Source: Candidatus Thiomargarita nelsonii (lineage in GTDB: Bacteria; Pseudomonadota; Gammaproteobacteria; Beggiatoales; Beggiatoaceae). Taken from it: a DNA stretch of 64,000 nucleotides. Below, one piece after another: positions 45,264-54,253 of this stretch. The DNA lies in assembly GCA_000785145.2 (NCBI GenBank), contig JSZA02000001.1, forward strand, positions 1 to 64,000, read 5' to 3'. The notes beneath the pieces are model-generated. The model had not been told where the DNA came from, did not search any database, and saw nothing but the letters and a program-made list of their open reading frames with translations. Made by a program: the position numbers and the translations under genes. The number at the start of each line of letters is the position of its first letter. The stretch's first letter is position 1.

Positions 45264-46196
45264 ATGATAAAAGAGAAAACAACACGAAACACCGATAAAG
45301 CCTTCTTACAATTGATGAAAATAAGCGGCAAGAGTTTCCTCAAACTTCTGGGGGTTTCCCCAGAAAAAGCGGAACGATACCACTTTCAGACAGTCACATT
45401 TCAGGAAAAACCAGAGATAGAATGCATTGTGATGCTGGTGAGCGAAAACCAACTTGTCTTTATCGAATTCCAAGCTTACCCAGAACCCTTTAGTCGCTAT
45501 CGCTTAGCCGCAGCTATTTTCCAAGGCTGTGCCCAGCAAAAACATAAAGGCGAAGTGATAGCCGGTATTATTTACACGGCACCCGAATGCCAAGCCGCCG
45601 CTTTGCCTTTTGAAACCCTGAAAATAGGAGACACTCAATGCTTAAAGGGCTGGTTTCGGGAAATTGTCCTAAGCGATTATACGGAAGATGATCTGCGAAC
45701 AATGGACCCTAAATTGCTCGTTTTGGCACCCTTTACATTATCTGCCAAAGATGAAAAGACGAACCTATTGATGATGTTGATGAAAGGGCGGGAATGGCGC
45801 GAACAAGTGAGGCAAACTTTTCCATCAAACCAACAGCAGGAAATCTTGGATATTTTGGCTTTTTTTGTACTCAAGAGATTTCGTCAAATCAAACGTGAGG
45901 AAGTGAATGCTATGTTGAATTTTGATATGATGGAGACTGTGGTAGGCAAACAACTTTATAATCAGGGAGTCCAGAAAGGATTTCAAACAGGACTTCAAGA
46001 AGGCTCACTCGAAGAAATGCGAGAAAATGTTCTTGAAGTCCTAGACGCACGATTTGGCGTTGTAGCCTTTGAATTGATTGAGCAAATTCGCACCATTTCA
46101 CAGCGAACTGATTTGAAATCCATTCTCAGACAGGCAACCCTGTGCCCAGATTGGGAGAGTTTCAAGGAAATACTGTCGAAAACAGCACACTCATAA
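45264..46196 (+). CDS. DUF2887-like Rpn/PD-(D/E)XK family protein
   Basis: 310 residues. The start KAFLQLMKISGKSFLKLLG and the core ECIVMLVSENQLVFIEFQAYPE (with the E-x-Q strand of PD-(D/E)XK enzymes) identify the DUF2887/Rpn-like group, abundant in cyanobacteria and giant sulfur bacteria. A C-terminal helix has a short near-repeat (GVQKGFQTGLQEG) like the Gly-rich tail of the copy at 24852. It is probably cotranscribed with radC. Confidence 0.78.
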   Translation: MIKEKTTRNTDKAFLQLMKISGKSFLKLLGVSPEKAERYHFQTVTFQEKPEIECIVMLVSENQLVFIEFQAYPEPFSRYRLAAAIFQGCAQQKHKGEVIAGIIYTAPECQAAALPFETLKIGDTQCLKGWFREIVLSDYTEDDLRTMDPKLLVLAPFTLSAKDEKTNLLMMLMKGREWREQVRQTFPSNQQQEILDILAFFVLKRFRQIKREEVNAMLNFDMMETVVGKQLYNQGVQKGFQTGLQEGSLEEMRENVLEVLDARFGVVAFELIEQIRTISQRTDLKSILRQATLCPDWESFKEILSKTAHS

Positions 46197-46199
46197 TCA

Positions 46200-46222
46200 G
46201 GAGTCCAAGATTTATCTTGGAC
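46200..46222. repeat. CCAAGAT-type half hairpin
   Basis: Single half directly between convergent genes. Confidence 0.75.
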
Positions 46223-46227
46223 GTAGT

Positions 46228-47619
46228 TCACCGCCTAATGAGGCGAAACCCCACACCATTATAGCGAAAATTGAGCAAGCCCCAACTACGATTTGCTGCC
46301 CGCACCTGCTTTGGAGTATTATACCAAGAACCACCACGAATCACTTGACGGCGATTGTCATCAAGCTGACAGCCTTGTTCTGCGCCTTCATATTGAGATT
46401 GATATGCAGAACAAGTCCATTCCCGCACATTGCCCGCCATATCATATAAACCAAAAGCATTCGGCGCGAAAGAGCCAACCGGTGCTGTTTTTGTATTATC
46501 CCATTCACTACCACAACCATCACAATTAGCTTGATTAGACTCAATATCATTGCCCCAAGGATAGTTGGTTGACGTTCCCGCCGCATATTCCCATTCGGCT
46601 TCAGTTGGCAAGCGATAATCTTGTTGAGTTTGTTGACTTAACCATTCAGCATAAAGCCTCGCCTCATTCCACGAAACATTAATCACAGGGCGCTCACCAC
46701 GCCCCCAACCCAGATCATCCGGTTTCGGGTAGCCAGTCGCTTGAGCAAATCGATCATATTCGGCAAAGGTAATTTCATAGCGACTCATCGCAAAACTGCC
46801 CACAGAAACTTCATGTACTGGCTGTTCGTTGTTATAACCTGCCCCTTGAATATCTCCCATCATAAAATCACCAGCGGGAATGATCACCATTTCTGGTCCA
46901 TCACTGCCATCACGAAAATCATTGATGACAACCCATTCCTGCTGTTCTAAGCCTATTAACACAGATTGAGTGACTTTTATCCGATCTTCTTCAAGTTCTA
47001 AAGAGATAAACACAGGTTTTTGTTGGCCAGATTGCCACAAGCGTTTGGCATCCTCTCGCGGGGCGAAAATGTAACTTTTTTCAGGCAAATCAAGTGATTT
47101 AGCCCAGTCTTTCCATTCGATACGCACTGGAAATATCTCACTCTCAATGTCATAAGCTTCCTTATCCAAATAAGCGACACCCGCTGCGTGCTCATGTTCT
47201 GCTTTATTAAAAACCTCTAGCAAAGTTTGACGATTTTCCAATATCTGCTGGCGGCGTTGTTCAAATTCTTGCTCTGTTTCAAAACCATCCTGTTTTGGAT
47301 TGAGTATTTCAGAAATACTCACTTCTTTGCCCTTGAATAACAAAGAGGGGGGAGAGTCAAGCAGCACGATTTTCTTAGACACCACAGCACCATCCGTTAT
47401 CAACACGTCTAATGTAACACGTTGAGCGTCTTTTATCGCCTCAATCCTGTGGGTGCCAACAGGCAGCGGCAGCATGACTGGGGTAGTATTTGCCTTCAAT
47501 TGACAATTGACATAAATCTTGGCATCTTGAGGAACCGTCGTTAATGCTAACATACCTTCAGCCGCATGGACTGAGAAAGAGAGGCACAATAAGGCGGCGT
47601 ATAAACATCGATTTTTCAT
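46228..47619 (-). CDS. Exported PEGA-like plus FGE-sulfatase (SUMF1) protein
   Basis: 463 residues. A signal peptide (to about 19) is followed by a PEGA-like domain (ALTTVPQDAKIYVNCQLKAN..GTHRIEAIK), a middle region with coiled coil (about 115-220), and an FGE-sulfatase domain (MVIIPAGDFMMGD, YEITFAEYDRFAQATG, RLPTEAEWEYAAG, GNVREWTCSAY, VIRGGSWYN, GVGFRLIRR). Such domains include formylglycine-generating enzymes and many non-enzymatic effector or anchor proteins; which one applies is not decided. It abuts the upstream exported protein gene. Confidence 0.88.
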   Translation of the reverse strand: MKNRCLYAALLCLSFSVHAAEGMLALTTVPQDAKIYVNCQLKANTTPVMLPLPVGTHRIEAIKDAQRVTLDVLITDGAVVSKKIVLLDSPPSLLFKGKEVSISEILNPKQDGFETEQEFEQRRQQILENRQTLLEVFNKAEHEHAAGVAYLDKEAYDIESEIFPVRIEWKDWAKSLDLPEKSYIFAPREDAKRLWQSGQQKPVFISLELEEDRIKVTQSVLIGLEQQEWVVINDFRDGSDGPEMVIIPAGDFMMGDIQGAGYNNEQPVHEVSVGSFAMSRYEITFAEYDRFAQATGYPKPDDLGWGRGERPVINVSWNEARLYAEWLSQQTQQDYRLPTEAEWEYAAGTSTNYPWGNDIESNQANCDGCGSEWDNTKTAPVGSFAPNAFGLYDMAGNVREWTCSAYQSQYEGAEQGCQLDDNRRQVIRGGSWYNTPKQVRAANRSWGLLNFRYNGVGFRLIRR

Positions 47620-48717
47620 TTATTTTATATCCTTTGGTTTCAAGGCGAATATTTTTTCTTGTTGCTGCTTAATCGACAATGGTGCCACTACATAAACCAT
47701 TATCAAACTCCTCTCAAAAAAAATTGTCTTATCTTGTTCAGCCAATTGTGCCACAAAACGATTATAGTTAGCAATCACCTCATCTAACTTTTGAGATTGA
47801 TCAACAATTGGGGCTTTCAAATGTTGCGTTTGCCATTGGATCGCTTTGATCAAGCTATATTTCATCTCATTCAAGCTATTATCAATGGCAGCCTGTTGGC
47901 TTTCCAACCATTGCTCATATTCACGAGTACTTTTTTGTCTCAATTCCTCAGTCACTGTCTCAGTCTGCTTAAATATCTCCAACCGCAATAAACGGTATTG
48001 ACGTACCGCGACTAAGTCATTGTTTCTCCTAAATGCCAACTCTGCCTCATTCACCAAATCACGCGCTTTATCTTCAAGCATCCAACCGATAAAAGTGTCA
48101 ACGGGCGTTGTGCCTATATAATTCTTTTTAAAATCTTCTTCCCATCCCTTAACCTCTTTTTCAATCAACTGTTGTTCAGCCTGAAAAGCGAGATCAATAG
48201 CCTCTGGAATTTGCTTTGCCCCCGGAAAAGTTGTCACAAAGGCATCATAAACCAATGCTTCATGGGCTTTTTTAGCCCGTTCAAATGCAAGTCCTTGAAT
48301 TTTCAATAAAGCTTCAACGGACTCGATAGCATCAGGAAAATCTTTCATAAAGCGTACATAATCTGTCATAGTATGAGACGCTTTGATGAGCTCAAAGATA
48401 GCATGAATCGCTTGAATATTCAGCAAAGCATTTGGCCGGATTTTTAAAAAATCCTTGTAGGTGGATTCTTGATTGAGTGCCTGCGCCTGTCGCCAAGCTT
48501 GCAAAAAAGCTTTACCTTTGGTATCAGAATTAGCATATTTAGCGGCCACATCACGCCATACTGAATAGGTGTTTTTTTGTTGAGCGATCTGATAGGCAAA
48601 GGGATAAGCCGCATCATATTCGCCCAAGGCTTCTAAACCTTGCACGATTTTCTCATGATCGATACTCCACGCCGGTGATGATAAAAAAATGGCGATGAGT
48701 AATAATGGGTATTTCAT
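47620..48717 (-). CDS. Exported helical-repeat protein
   Basis: 365 residues with a signal peptide (MKYPLLLIAIFLSSPAWS). The mature protein is all-helical, with degenerate TPR-like repeats (LEALGEYDAAYPFAYQIAQ; AELAFRRNNDLVAVRQYRLL) and a C-terminal coiled region. The stop lies immediately before the start of the PEGA/FGE protein, so both form a tight operon and probably act together in the periplasm. Confidence 0.75.
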   Translation of the reverse strand: MKYPLLLIAIFLSSPAWSIDHEKIVQGLEALGEYDAAYPFAYQIAQQKNTYSVWRDVAAKYANSDTKGKAFLQAWRQAQALNQESTYKDFLKIRPNALLNIQAIHAIFELIKASHTMTDYVRFMKDFPDAIESVEALLKIQGLAFERAKKAHEALVYDAFVTTFPGAKQIPEAIDLAFQAEQQLIEKEVKGWEEDFKKNYIGTTPVDTFIGWMLEDKARDLVNEAELAFRRNNDLVAVRQYRLLRLEIFKQTETVTEELRQKSTREYEQWLESQQAAIDNSLNEMKYSLIKAIQWQTQHLKAPIVDQSQKLDEVIANYNRFVAQLAEQDKTIFFERSLIMVYVVAPLSIKQQQEKIFALKPKDIK

Positions 48718-48827
48718 TTTTTTTTTTGGGGCTCCTCAATTGTTGTGTTAAGTGATTGGCTCTTTGTTGATAATTCAGGCATGATGACATCCCATAACAG
48801 GGAGTATTCTACTACACCGACACCCTA

Positions 48828-48940
48828 TTTACAAGGTCAATGCCATATCGTATCGGGCAACCATAAAGGATTGCCCCTACGTGAACCGTGATTTTTTGTA
48901 GGGGCGGGTGCCCGATACGATATGGCATTGATTTACAAGG
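48828..48940. mobile_element. TCAATGCC-type element with TTTACAAGG duplication
   Basis: The element itself is 48837-48931 (95 bases). Its ends are perfect 22-base inverted repeats starting TCAATGCCATATCG, and the target TTTACAAGG stands at 48828-48836 and 48932-48940. The remainder of the gap 48718-49351 contains the VapBC remnant and terminator hairpins described separately. Confidence 0.9.
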
Positions 48941-49000
48941 TGGGACTTTCCTACACAGAAGTAAAATTTCAAGAAAAACATTAGTATCAACTAGAAACAT
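48941..49000 (-). pseudogene. PIN-domain (VapC-like) toxin fragment
   Basis: ATG 49000 begins MFLVDTNVFLEILL, the unmistakable first strand and helix of a PIN-domain ribonuclease with its first catalytic Asp. The frame then leaves the family and stops. Its ATG overlaps the TAA of the upstream small gene (TAATG), the typical toxin-antitoxin arrangement. Confidence 0.7.
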
Positions 49001-49086
49001 TAGCGCCACTCCAATGATTTTTTCTGAAGAGAAACACCATCATACTCAGATTTGAGTTCAGACAAGCCGCCTTCCCTCGTTTTCAT
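49000..49086 (-). CDS. Small antitoxin-like remnant
   Basis: 28 residues (MKTREGGLSELKSEYDGVSL and eight more). It directly precedes the PIN fragment with overlapping stop and start. It may be the tail of an antitoxin or a degenerate short one. No DNA-binding domain is left. Confidence 0.5.
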   Translation of the reverse strand: MKTREGGLSELKSEYDGVSLQKKSLEWR

Positions 49087-49188
49087 GTTTGAATAACCTC
49101 TTACATAGCAATCTTTGGTACTTGGAAATGATATTCAAACGAGCATTATAGTGCAGGAGAGCGGAAATATCCAGATCATGCTCAGCTC

Positions 49189-49211
49189 GTCCAAGATAAA
49201 TCTTGGACTCC
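49189..49211. repeat. CCAAGAT-type half hairpin
   Basis: Single half in the gap before the HNH gene. Confidence 0.7.
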
Positions 49212-49295
49212 TTTCATACCACGCCCTACGTGACAGTTAAAGCAAGTTGCTATCTAATAAAAAAATAGGATTTCTTTGACAGTTTCTAATATTAT

Positions 49296-49328
49296 AGAAA
49301 TCCTATTTTTTTAAAAATAGGATTTCTT
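49296..49328. terminator. AATCCTATTT hairpin, duplicated arm
   Basis: AGAAATCCTATTTTTT / AAAAATAGGATTTCT followed by TTGACAGTT; a second right arm with the same TTGACAGTT tail lies at 49260-49285, showing a small local duplication just upstream of the HNH gene. Confidence 0.65.
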
Positions 49329-49351
49329 TGACAGTTAAAAAAGGGGAATAT

Positions 49352-49738
49352 ATGTCATTAAAAAAAACGATACCAGATATTAACAAACTAGACAAGGTTG
49401 TCGCTGAGGCTCGGCACAACCAGACGCTCAGGGAGCAGGGCTATCGGGAACAAGCACTAAAGCTCTATCCCTGGGTATGTGGGCGTTGTGAACGCGAATT
49501 TTCCAGGACAAATCTTCGTGAACTCACGGTCCATCACAAGGACCACAATCACGACAATAATCCGCCCGATGGCAGCAACTGGGAGCTGCTGTGTCTCTAT
49601 TGTCACGACAATGAGCATTCGCGGTATATTGAAGAGGCTGAATATGGTAATGGGGTGACAGCGGAGGGCGAGCGAGATATACCTTCTACCTATCAGCCGT
49701 TTGCTGATATTGAGAGTTTGTTAAAGAAGAAAAAGTAG
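49352..49738 (+). CDS. YajD-like HNH nuclease
   Basis: 128 residues from ATG 49352, with AGGGGA upstream; a frame start at 49328 would lie in the hairpin repeat. HNH motif: CGRCEREF, then LTVHHKDHNHDNNPPDG with the catalytic His, SNWELLCLYCHDNEHSR. The two Cys pairs would bind zinc. YajD family members are stand-alone HNH proteins of unknown in vivo role. Confidence 0.88.
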   Translation: MSLKKTIPDINKLDKVVAEARHNQTLREQGYREQALKLYPWVCGRCEREFSRTNLRELTVHHKDHNHDNNPPDGSNWELLCLYCHDNEHSRYIEEAEYGNGVTAEGERDIPSTYQPFADIESLLKKKK

Positions 49739-49757
49739 CGGAATAAACGGCAAGGAT

Positions 49758-49780
49758 GTCCAAGATAAATCTTGGACTCC
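49758..49780. repeat. CCAAGAT-type half hairpin
   Basis: Single half immediately next to the stop of the downstream remnant gene. Confidence 0.7.
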
Positions 49781-50093
49781 TCATAAACGAAGTAATGCCT
49801 CACGCCGGGTTACAACCATTGAACTGGCTGCCTTAGCAATGGCAGAAAGAATCTGTGCTGGTAGCATTGATAAAAATCTATCAGGCTGCAACTTTTCATC
49901 AAAATTTGACTCATTGTTCCTACCAATTGCTAAAAGTTTGAGCTAAGGCTTCAAGAATCGCCATAGCCAGCAGTTTGACACTAATATTCGTCTCTGCTCG
50001 CTCAAGCATTTGCCGAAATTCTTTATCCGGTGGCACACCTTTATATTGAAAAAAAACTTGGGAAGCTTTCAGATCAACAAAGAAATTTATCAT
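49781..50093 (-). pseudogene. Small frameshifted gene
   Basis: ATG 50093 opens a 57-residue frame (MINFFVDLKASQVFFQYKGV..LAMAILEALAQTFSNW) ending at 49920. In another frame the sequence continues as NFDEKLQPDRFLSMLPAQIL..KAASSMVVTRREALLRL to 49781. Together these look like one ~105-residue protein with a frameshift. I do not recognise the family. Confidence 0.5.
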
Positions 50094-50111
50094 TTTTTCC
50101 AGCGCCCTTCT

Positions 50112-50664
50112 TTACTCCTTAATTGAGTAAGCGGCTTTGAAGCGCAAAGACATATTGGTTTCAGGCAGGAGTTTCCAAGTGTTATCCAAAAACAGTCCTG
50201 CGTCCAGAACCGAGAAATTTTCAATATCTTTATTCGCCAAAACAACGGCTAATCTGACAATATCTTCTATTTCTGCTTGGCTTCTAAAGGGAATGGTCGC
50301 TTCTATACAGGTGGTTATCTTTAATAACTCTTTTTCCAAGAGAATGCCTTCAAGGACTTTATTCTATTCATCACCAGTGCGCTCATAAATTCATTCATGC
50401 CACCAAAGGTCCGTCTGATTGAGCGATCATCTGGCGCGACGCCCACAAATATTTTTTCCTCTTTTTCTTGGATGTAAGGCGCAATCAGCGCATCAATTTC
50501 AGGCAAAAAGCCCAGATCTACCTGGTATTTCTGCCTTGCCCAGTCATGGCTTTATGAACCAAAATGGTCATAGATTCTACTTTTTTTGAAGAAACCGTCA
50601 CTTCCAACGCTTTAAAAGATTCTTGAAACAGATTGATTATTTTTTGGAGCGTTCCAATTTTCAT
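50112..50664 (-). pseudogene. Broken gene, possibly HD-domain-like
   Basis: ATG 50664 has TGGAGA upstream. Three frames in succession read MKIGTLQKIINLFQESFKAL..LVHKAMTGQGR (to 50518), FLPEIDALIAPYIQEKEEKI..FMSALVMNRIKSLK (to about 50330) and LLKITTCIEATIPFRSQAEI..FLDNTWKLLPETN (to 50112). At least two frameshifts and probably a small deletion after GQGR have destroyed it. The HKAMTGQGR segment recalls HD-domain phosphohydrolase-like proteins, but the HD residues are not present, so the family call is weak. Confidence 0.55.
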
Positions 50665-50692
50665 TTTTTTATCTCCAAGTTTAGTCTAATCT

Positions 50693-50726
50693 AAAAATCC
50701 TATTTCTTGAAGAAATAGGATTTTTT
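50693..50726. terminator. Terminator of ygfZ, AATCCTATTT type
   Basis: AAAAATCCTATTTCTT / AAGAAATAGGATTTTTT, 14 bases after the ygfZ stop. Confidence 0.8.
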
Positions 50727-50739
50727 AAATCGCGTTAGT

Positions 50740-51648
50740 TCAGTACGGTAACTCCAAAAATTTTAAGCATTCTCCGCTTTGCAAATGAATCTCATTGGAG
50801 TCAGCACTACTTATTTTAATCACAGCTAATACAATAGCACCGCCATCAGGATGTTTCGCGGCATTCACAATTTTTCCCACATTCTCTTCACTGAGATAAA
50901 GCGCATCACCCGGTTGCGGTAGATTTGTCGTCTCTATTTTTGCGAGATACATGCGGCGTTTTAAGGTGCCAAGATATTGCAGACGGGCGACGATTTCTTG
51001 TCCTGTATAACAGCCCTTTTTAAAATTCACTCCTCCGAGCGCTTCATAGTTCACCATTTGCGGTACAAAGCTATCGCTTGTTGCTGGTATGATTTGTGGC
51101 AAGCCGGCGAGTATATCTAATAATTGCCAAGCTGCCGCTCCAGCAGGTTGCGCCGATTGCAACAGATTTTGTGGATTTTCAGTGAACACGAGATAACGTG
51201 CTTGTATGCCGGGAATTTGTAATACCGTGATTTGTTCCTGCGTTAAACTGCCATTGATTTCGGTTGGAGGCGCAAAGCCTAAACAATCCGTCAAAATCTG
51301 TGTACTATTGCTACCCGCAATCCCAATGCAGACTAGACTCTCACTCACTTCTTCAAGTTTGACTGCCGCACGTAGGACATACATTTGTAAACGTTTGAGT
51401 GTTGCAGCTAGGCTCTCTTGTGGTAAGAATAAATAATAAGCCTTATCGCGTTTAAATAGACGAAAATTGACAATGATACGCCCTTTGATACTACACCAGG
51501 CACTTAATTGGCTCTGATTGTCAGTGACTTGACGTACATCATTGGTAAATTGTCCCTGTAAAAATTTTTCAGCTTCATCGCCGCTGACTTTGATTAAGCC
51601 AAAATGCGATAAGTCAGTGATAATGTCAAAACGCGATTCTTTCGTCAT
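50740..51648 (-). CDS. ygfZ: Folate-binding protein YgfZ
   Basis: 302 residues from ATG 51648 (MTKESRFDIITDLSHFGLIK). The open frame extends 26 codons further, but that part is a translated hairpin repeat (VQDLSWTP). The GcvT-like fold is shown by VSGDEAEKFLQGQFTNDVR and the family signature FKKGCYTGQEIVARLQYLGTLKRRMY with its conserved Cys. YgfZ supports iron-sulfur cluster enzymes in a folate-dependent way. Confidence 0.93.
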   Translation of the reverse strand: MTKESRFDIITDLSHFGLIKVSGDEAEKFLQGQFTNDVRQVTDNQSQLSAWCSIKGRIIVNFRLFKRDKAYYLFLPQESLAATLKRLQMYVLRAAVKLEEVSESLVCIGIAGSNSTQILTDCLGFAPPTEINGSLTQEQITVLQIPGIQARYLVFTENPQNLLQSAQPAGAAAWQLLDILAGLPQIIPATSDSFVPQMVNYEALGGVNFKKGCYTGQEIVARLQYLGTLKRRMYLAKIETTNLPQPGDALYLSEENVGKIVNAAKHPDGGAIVLAVIKISSADSNEIHLQSGECLKFLELPY

Positions 51649-51676
51649 AGTATATATATATATTATGTTTAAAGGC

Positions 51677-51699
51677 GTCCAAGATAAATCTTGGACTCC
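51677..51699. repeat. CCAAGAT-type half hairpin at ygfZ promoter
   Basis: Single half 29 bases upstream of the ygfZ start. Confidence 0.75.
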
Positions 51700-51801
51700 G
51701 ACAAAAAGTTTTGAAGACAAAGCCAATACAGAAATTTAAGTGTCGTTTTTCCCTCTATTTCCATTTTTTTGGAGTCTTTAGAAGAATTTCTTTGGTTGGA
51801 T

Positions 51802-51832
51802 AAATCCTATTTCTTGAAGAAATAGGATTTTT
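51802..51832. terminator. AATCCTATTT hairpin 3' of the higBA fusion
   Basis: AAATCCTATTTCTT / AAGAAATAGGATTT then a T run on the plus strand; it lies just after the minus-strand fused gene. Confidence 0.75.
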
Positions 51833-51843
51833 TATCTCGCGTA

Positions 51844-52467
51844 TCAATCCTCAGCAGGCTGAATAAAAGGCTGAATATTATTCAGCTCTTTTTCGTCGGA
51901 TTTTTGAATCCTATATAAGTCCCATCTCATCTGTAAATTTAGCCAAAAAACCTCTGACATTCCAAAGACTTTAGCCAAACGTAATGCTAGGCTTGCTGTG
52001 AGAGGTCTTTTCTTATTAACAATTTCATTGAGTCGCTGATAGGGTACCTGAATTGCCGTCGCCAATTCTCTTTGCGTAATCCCCATTGGCATTAAAAATT
52101 CTTCCAGTAACATTTCTCCTGGATGCGTTGGTTCTCTCTGTGTTGGAACTCGCGTTGTTATTATCACTTTTAATGATAATCGGTCGAGTATTTCGACTTC
52201 ATCAGGACCAGATTCAGTCCATTTAAAGCAAATTGTGTATTGCTGGTTGATGCTAATACTATATTGACCGTCTCTATCACCGGTTAATAATTCAAGATGA
52301 TTACCAGGCAGTCTCGTTAATTCATACAAAACCTGAACAGAATTAACTTGATATAACTTTCTGGATGCCAGTTTCCATATCGTGCGAGGACAAATTTTTC
52401 TGGCTTCTTTGGTATTTTTACCATTGAAAATATCCTCGGTACCTTGGTTTTTGAATGAAACTATCAA
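51844..52467 (-). CDS. HigB toxin-HigA antitoxin fused in one frame
   Basis: 207 residues. Residues 1-97 are a RelE-fold HigB-type toxin (MIVSFKNQGTEDIF; LPGNHLELLTGDRDGQYSIS), residues 101-207 a HigA-type XRE antitoxin (REPTHPGEMLLEEFLMPMG, HTH about 131-160). They are normally separate genes. In the next reading frame, at the junction, the usual HigB ending Asp-Tyr-His-stop is still present, so a one-base shift seems to have removed the toxin stop. A GTG at 52167 would still allow HigA (107 residues) to be made alone. The toxin strand reads INQQYTICFKW where an Arg normally stands at the Thr. Confidence 0.88.
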   Translation of the reverse strand: MIVSFKNQGTEDIFNGKNTKEARKICPRTIWKLASRKLYQVNSVQVLYELTRLPGNHLELLTGDRDGQYSISINQQYTICFKWTESGPDEVEILDRLSLKVIITTRVPTQREPTHPGEMLLEEFLMPMGITQRELATAIQVPYQRLNEIVNKKRPLTASLALRLAKVFGMSEVFWLNLQMRWDLYRIQKSDEKELNNIQPFIQPAED

Positions 52468-52493
52468 TTTAATACCTCAAAAATCGTAAAATT

Positions 52494-52516
52494 GGAGTCC
52501 AAGATTTATCTTGGAC
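52494..52516. repeat. CCAAGAT-type half hairpin
   Basis: Single half between the toxin-antitoxin fusion and the tnpB element. Confidence 0.75.
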
Positions 52517-52519
52517 GGA

Positions 52520-54240
52520 TGCTATTAGATCACAATTCTGTTGTTAAGTATCAACATGTATATACATGTCGGATAAATCCGAACACGGGAGTGATCAACC
52601 CATTATCCCCTCGCCGAAGCTTAGGGTTACTTGGTTACAAAAATGAACGTCCCGTTACTTCGTATCGTTTGATTGGATGTAACCATTCTTTTATCGAGGT
52701 TCCAACTTTTTCTAGCAGTTTTTCAAACGAAAATTCACAATCATTTTTGATTAAAATATTATAGGCCCCGTTGGTATCGGCATTTAAGAGCGTCCCATCG
52801 CTTGACTTGTACAAGCCTCGTTTAACTCGTGTACCCGAAAAAGTTGGTTTCTTTTTTGCCTTTGGGTTGTACTTCTTGGGCATTTTATCCCCATCCACAA
52901 AACTTGCTTTTGAAGTATAACTCTCGTCTGTCACCACCAGTTCGATACCGTGTGACCCAAGTTTGTAACCTAATTTGTCTACAAACTGGCCCAGAGATAA
53001 ATTCACAAAATTTTGATTGGTTCTTTTCCCCAAGTTGATGCCGTTTAGCGATTGAGTCACATCACCCACAACCACTTTGGAAATACTATTTTCCACACAA
53101 GTTTTTACCACAAAATGGGTGGCTCGATGTATATAGTCATTCACGACAGCATTACGCCAATTGGTGAGATTTTGAAGTTGACGCGACCACTTCCTCCCTC
53201 TCGTTTTTTCGAGTGTTGATTGTATTTTTGCTTTGCGTTTATTGTAATAAGCATTTACCGATTTCAGCCGCCTACCATCAATAATAAATGCTTTAACGAC
53301 TCCATTGGTGACACAAGTAGCAAGGTTGTTGAGTCCTAAATCAATAGACATGACCGATTCATGAAGCAAAACTTCCTTGGACTGAAATTCGCCTTTCTGG
53401 TCTAGTTTATCAAATTCGACTTGGCAGACGGTCTTTGCTTGTTTAACTATTTGATAAATATCAGTTTGTTCATCATCATAAACCAAAACCGCATGAGACG
53501 AAGTAACGGAACGTTCAAAGACTTGTATTTTGGAATAACCTCAACTTGCTTGATAGCTTTACCTATCAATTGTTTAGGCAGTTTGATTTCCAAGCCTTTC
53601 TCTAATACAACAAAAGCGTCTCTAACAAGGACTTCTGCTGACTTAATGACTTTACCACTCTGCATTTTGAACGACTTGATTTCAAAGTTCTCGCCCAAAA
53701 CCACCAATTTGTATTTTATTTTAAAAGCTTGATAATTAAAAATAAAGTTATCATGCTTTTTCTGTTTAAACCGAGGAGGCCTTGGTTGCCCTTTATACTT
53801 GCTAGGATTCTTTTTAAAATCCTCATTGACTTTGAAGAACGATTTAAAATTCTGATCAACACGTCTAAGGATTTGTTGAGCCATCTTGGCCTTGAGAAGC
53901 CGGTAATTAACTTCACCCTCAAGATTCTCAACTTGTTTCATGGCTTTATCCATTTGAGGATAGCTAAAGTATTTACCTGTTGCCACAAAAGCTTGTCGCA
54001 GAGTCCATAATGTTTGATTATAGAGGTTTTTTGCATGAGAGGTTAAGTCTCTAAGTCGCTCAAATTGAGCCTTTTTCAAACCTCTAATTTTTATTTTCAG
54101 TGCTCGAATAATGTACCTCAATTGTGCATTTAATGCACCGTTTGGAATAGATTATATTGCTATAAACAATATTTCAGAAAGTATTTTAAAATATCAGTAG
54201 CAATTATGCAATATAAACGTACAATATATACTTATGGATA
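52520..54240 (-). mobile_element. IS200/IS605-type TnpB-only element
   Basis: It contains a frameshifted tnpB and a downstream non-coding right end with stems, including ACATGTATATACATGT (about 52555-52570), the region where TnpB loci produce their guide-type RNA. The left end upstream of the start is AT-rich. There is no tnpA. Ends are approximate. Confidence 0.6.
52635..54121 (-). pseudogene. tnpB: tnpB (OrfB) with one frameshift
   Basis: Frame one (54121-53447) gives the N-terminal helical domain and wedge region (AQFERLRDLTSHAKNLYNQTL, PRPPRFKQKKHDNFIFNYQ, VIPKYKS). Frame two continues FERSVTSSHAVLVYDDEQTD and supplies the RuvC part: SIDLGLNNLATCV (first Asp), KTRGRKWSRQLQNLTNWRN, VVVGDVTQSLNG, DESYTSKASFVDG and LLNADTNGAYNI (third-motif Asp). 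A single missing base in a T run near 53540 explains the shift. The second RuvC motif has Gly where many TnpBs have Glu, and the zinc-finger Cys are absent, as in one TnpB subgroup. Confidence 0.85.
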
Positions 54241-54253
54241 GTTATCAATATTT

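Noticed and set aside
52492..52764. 90-residue plus-strand frame
   Set aside because: It starts in a hairpin repeat and runs antisense into the tnpB right end.
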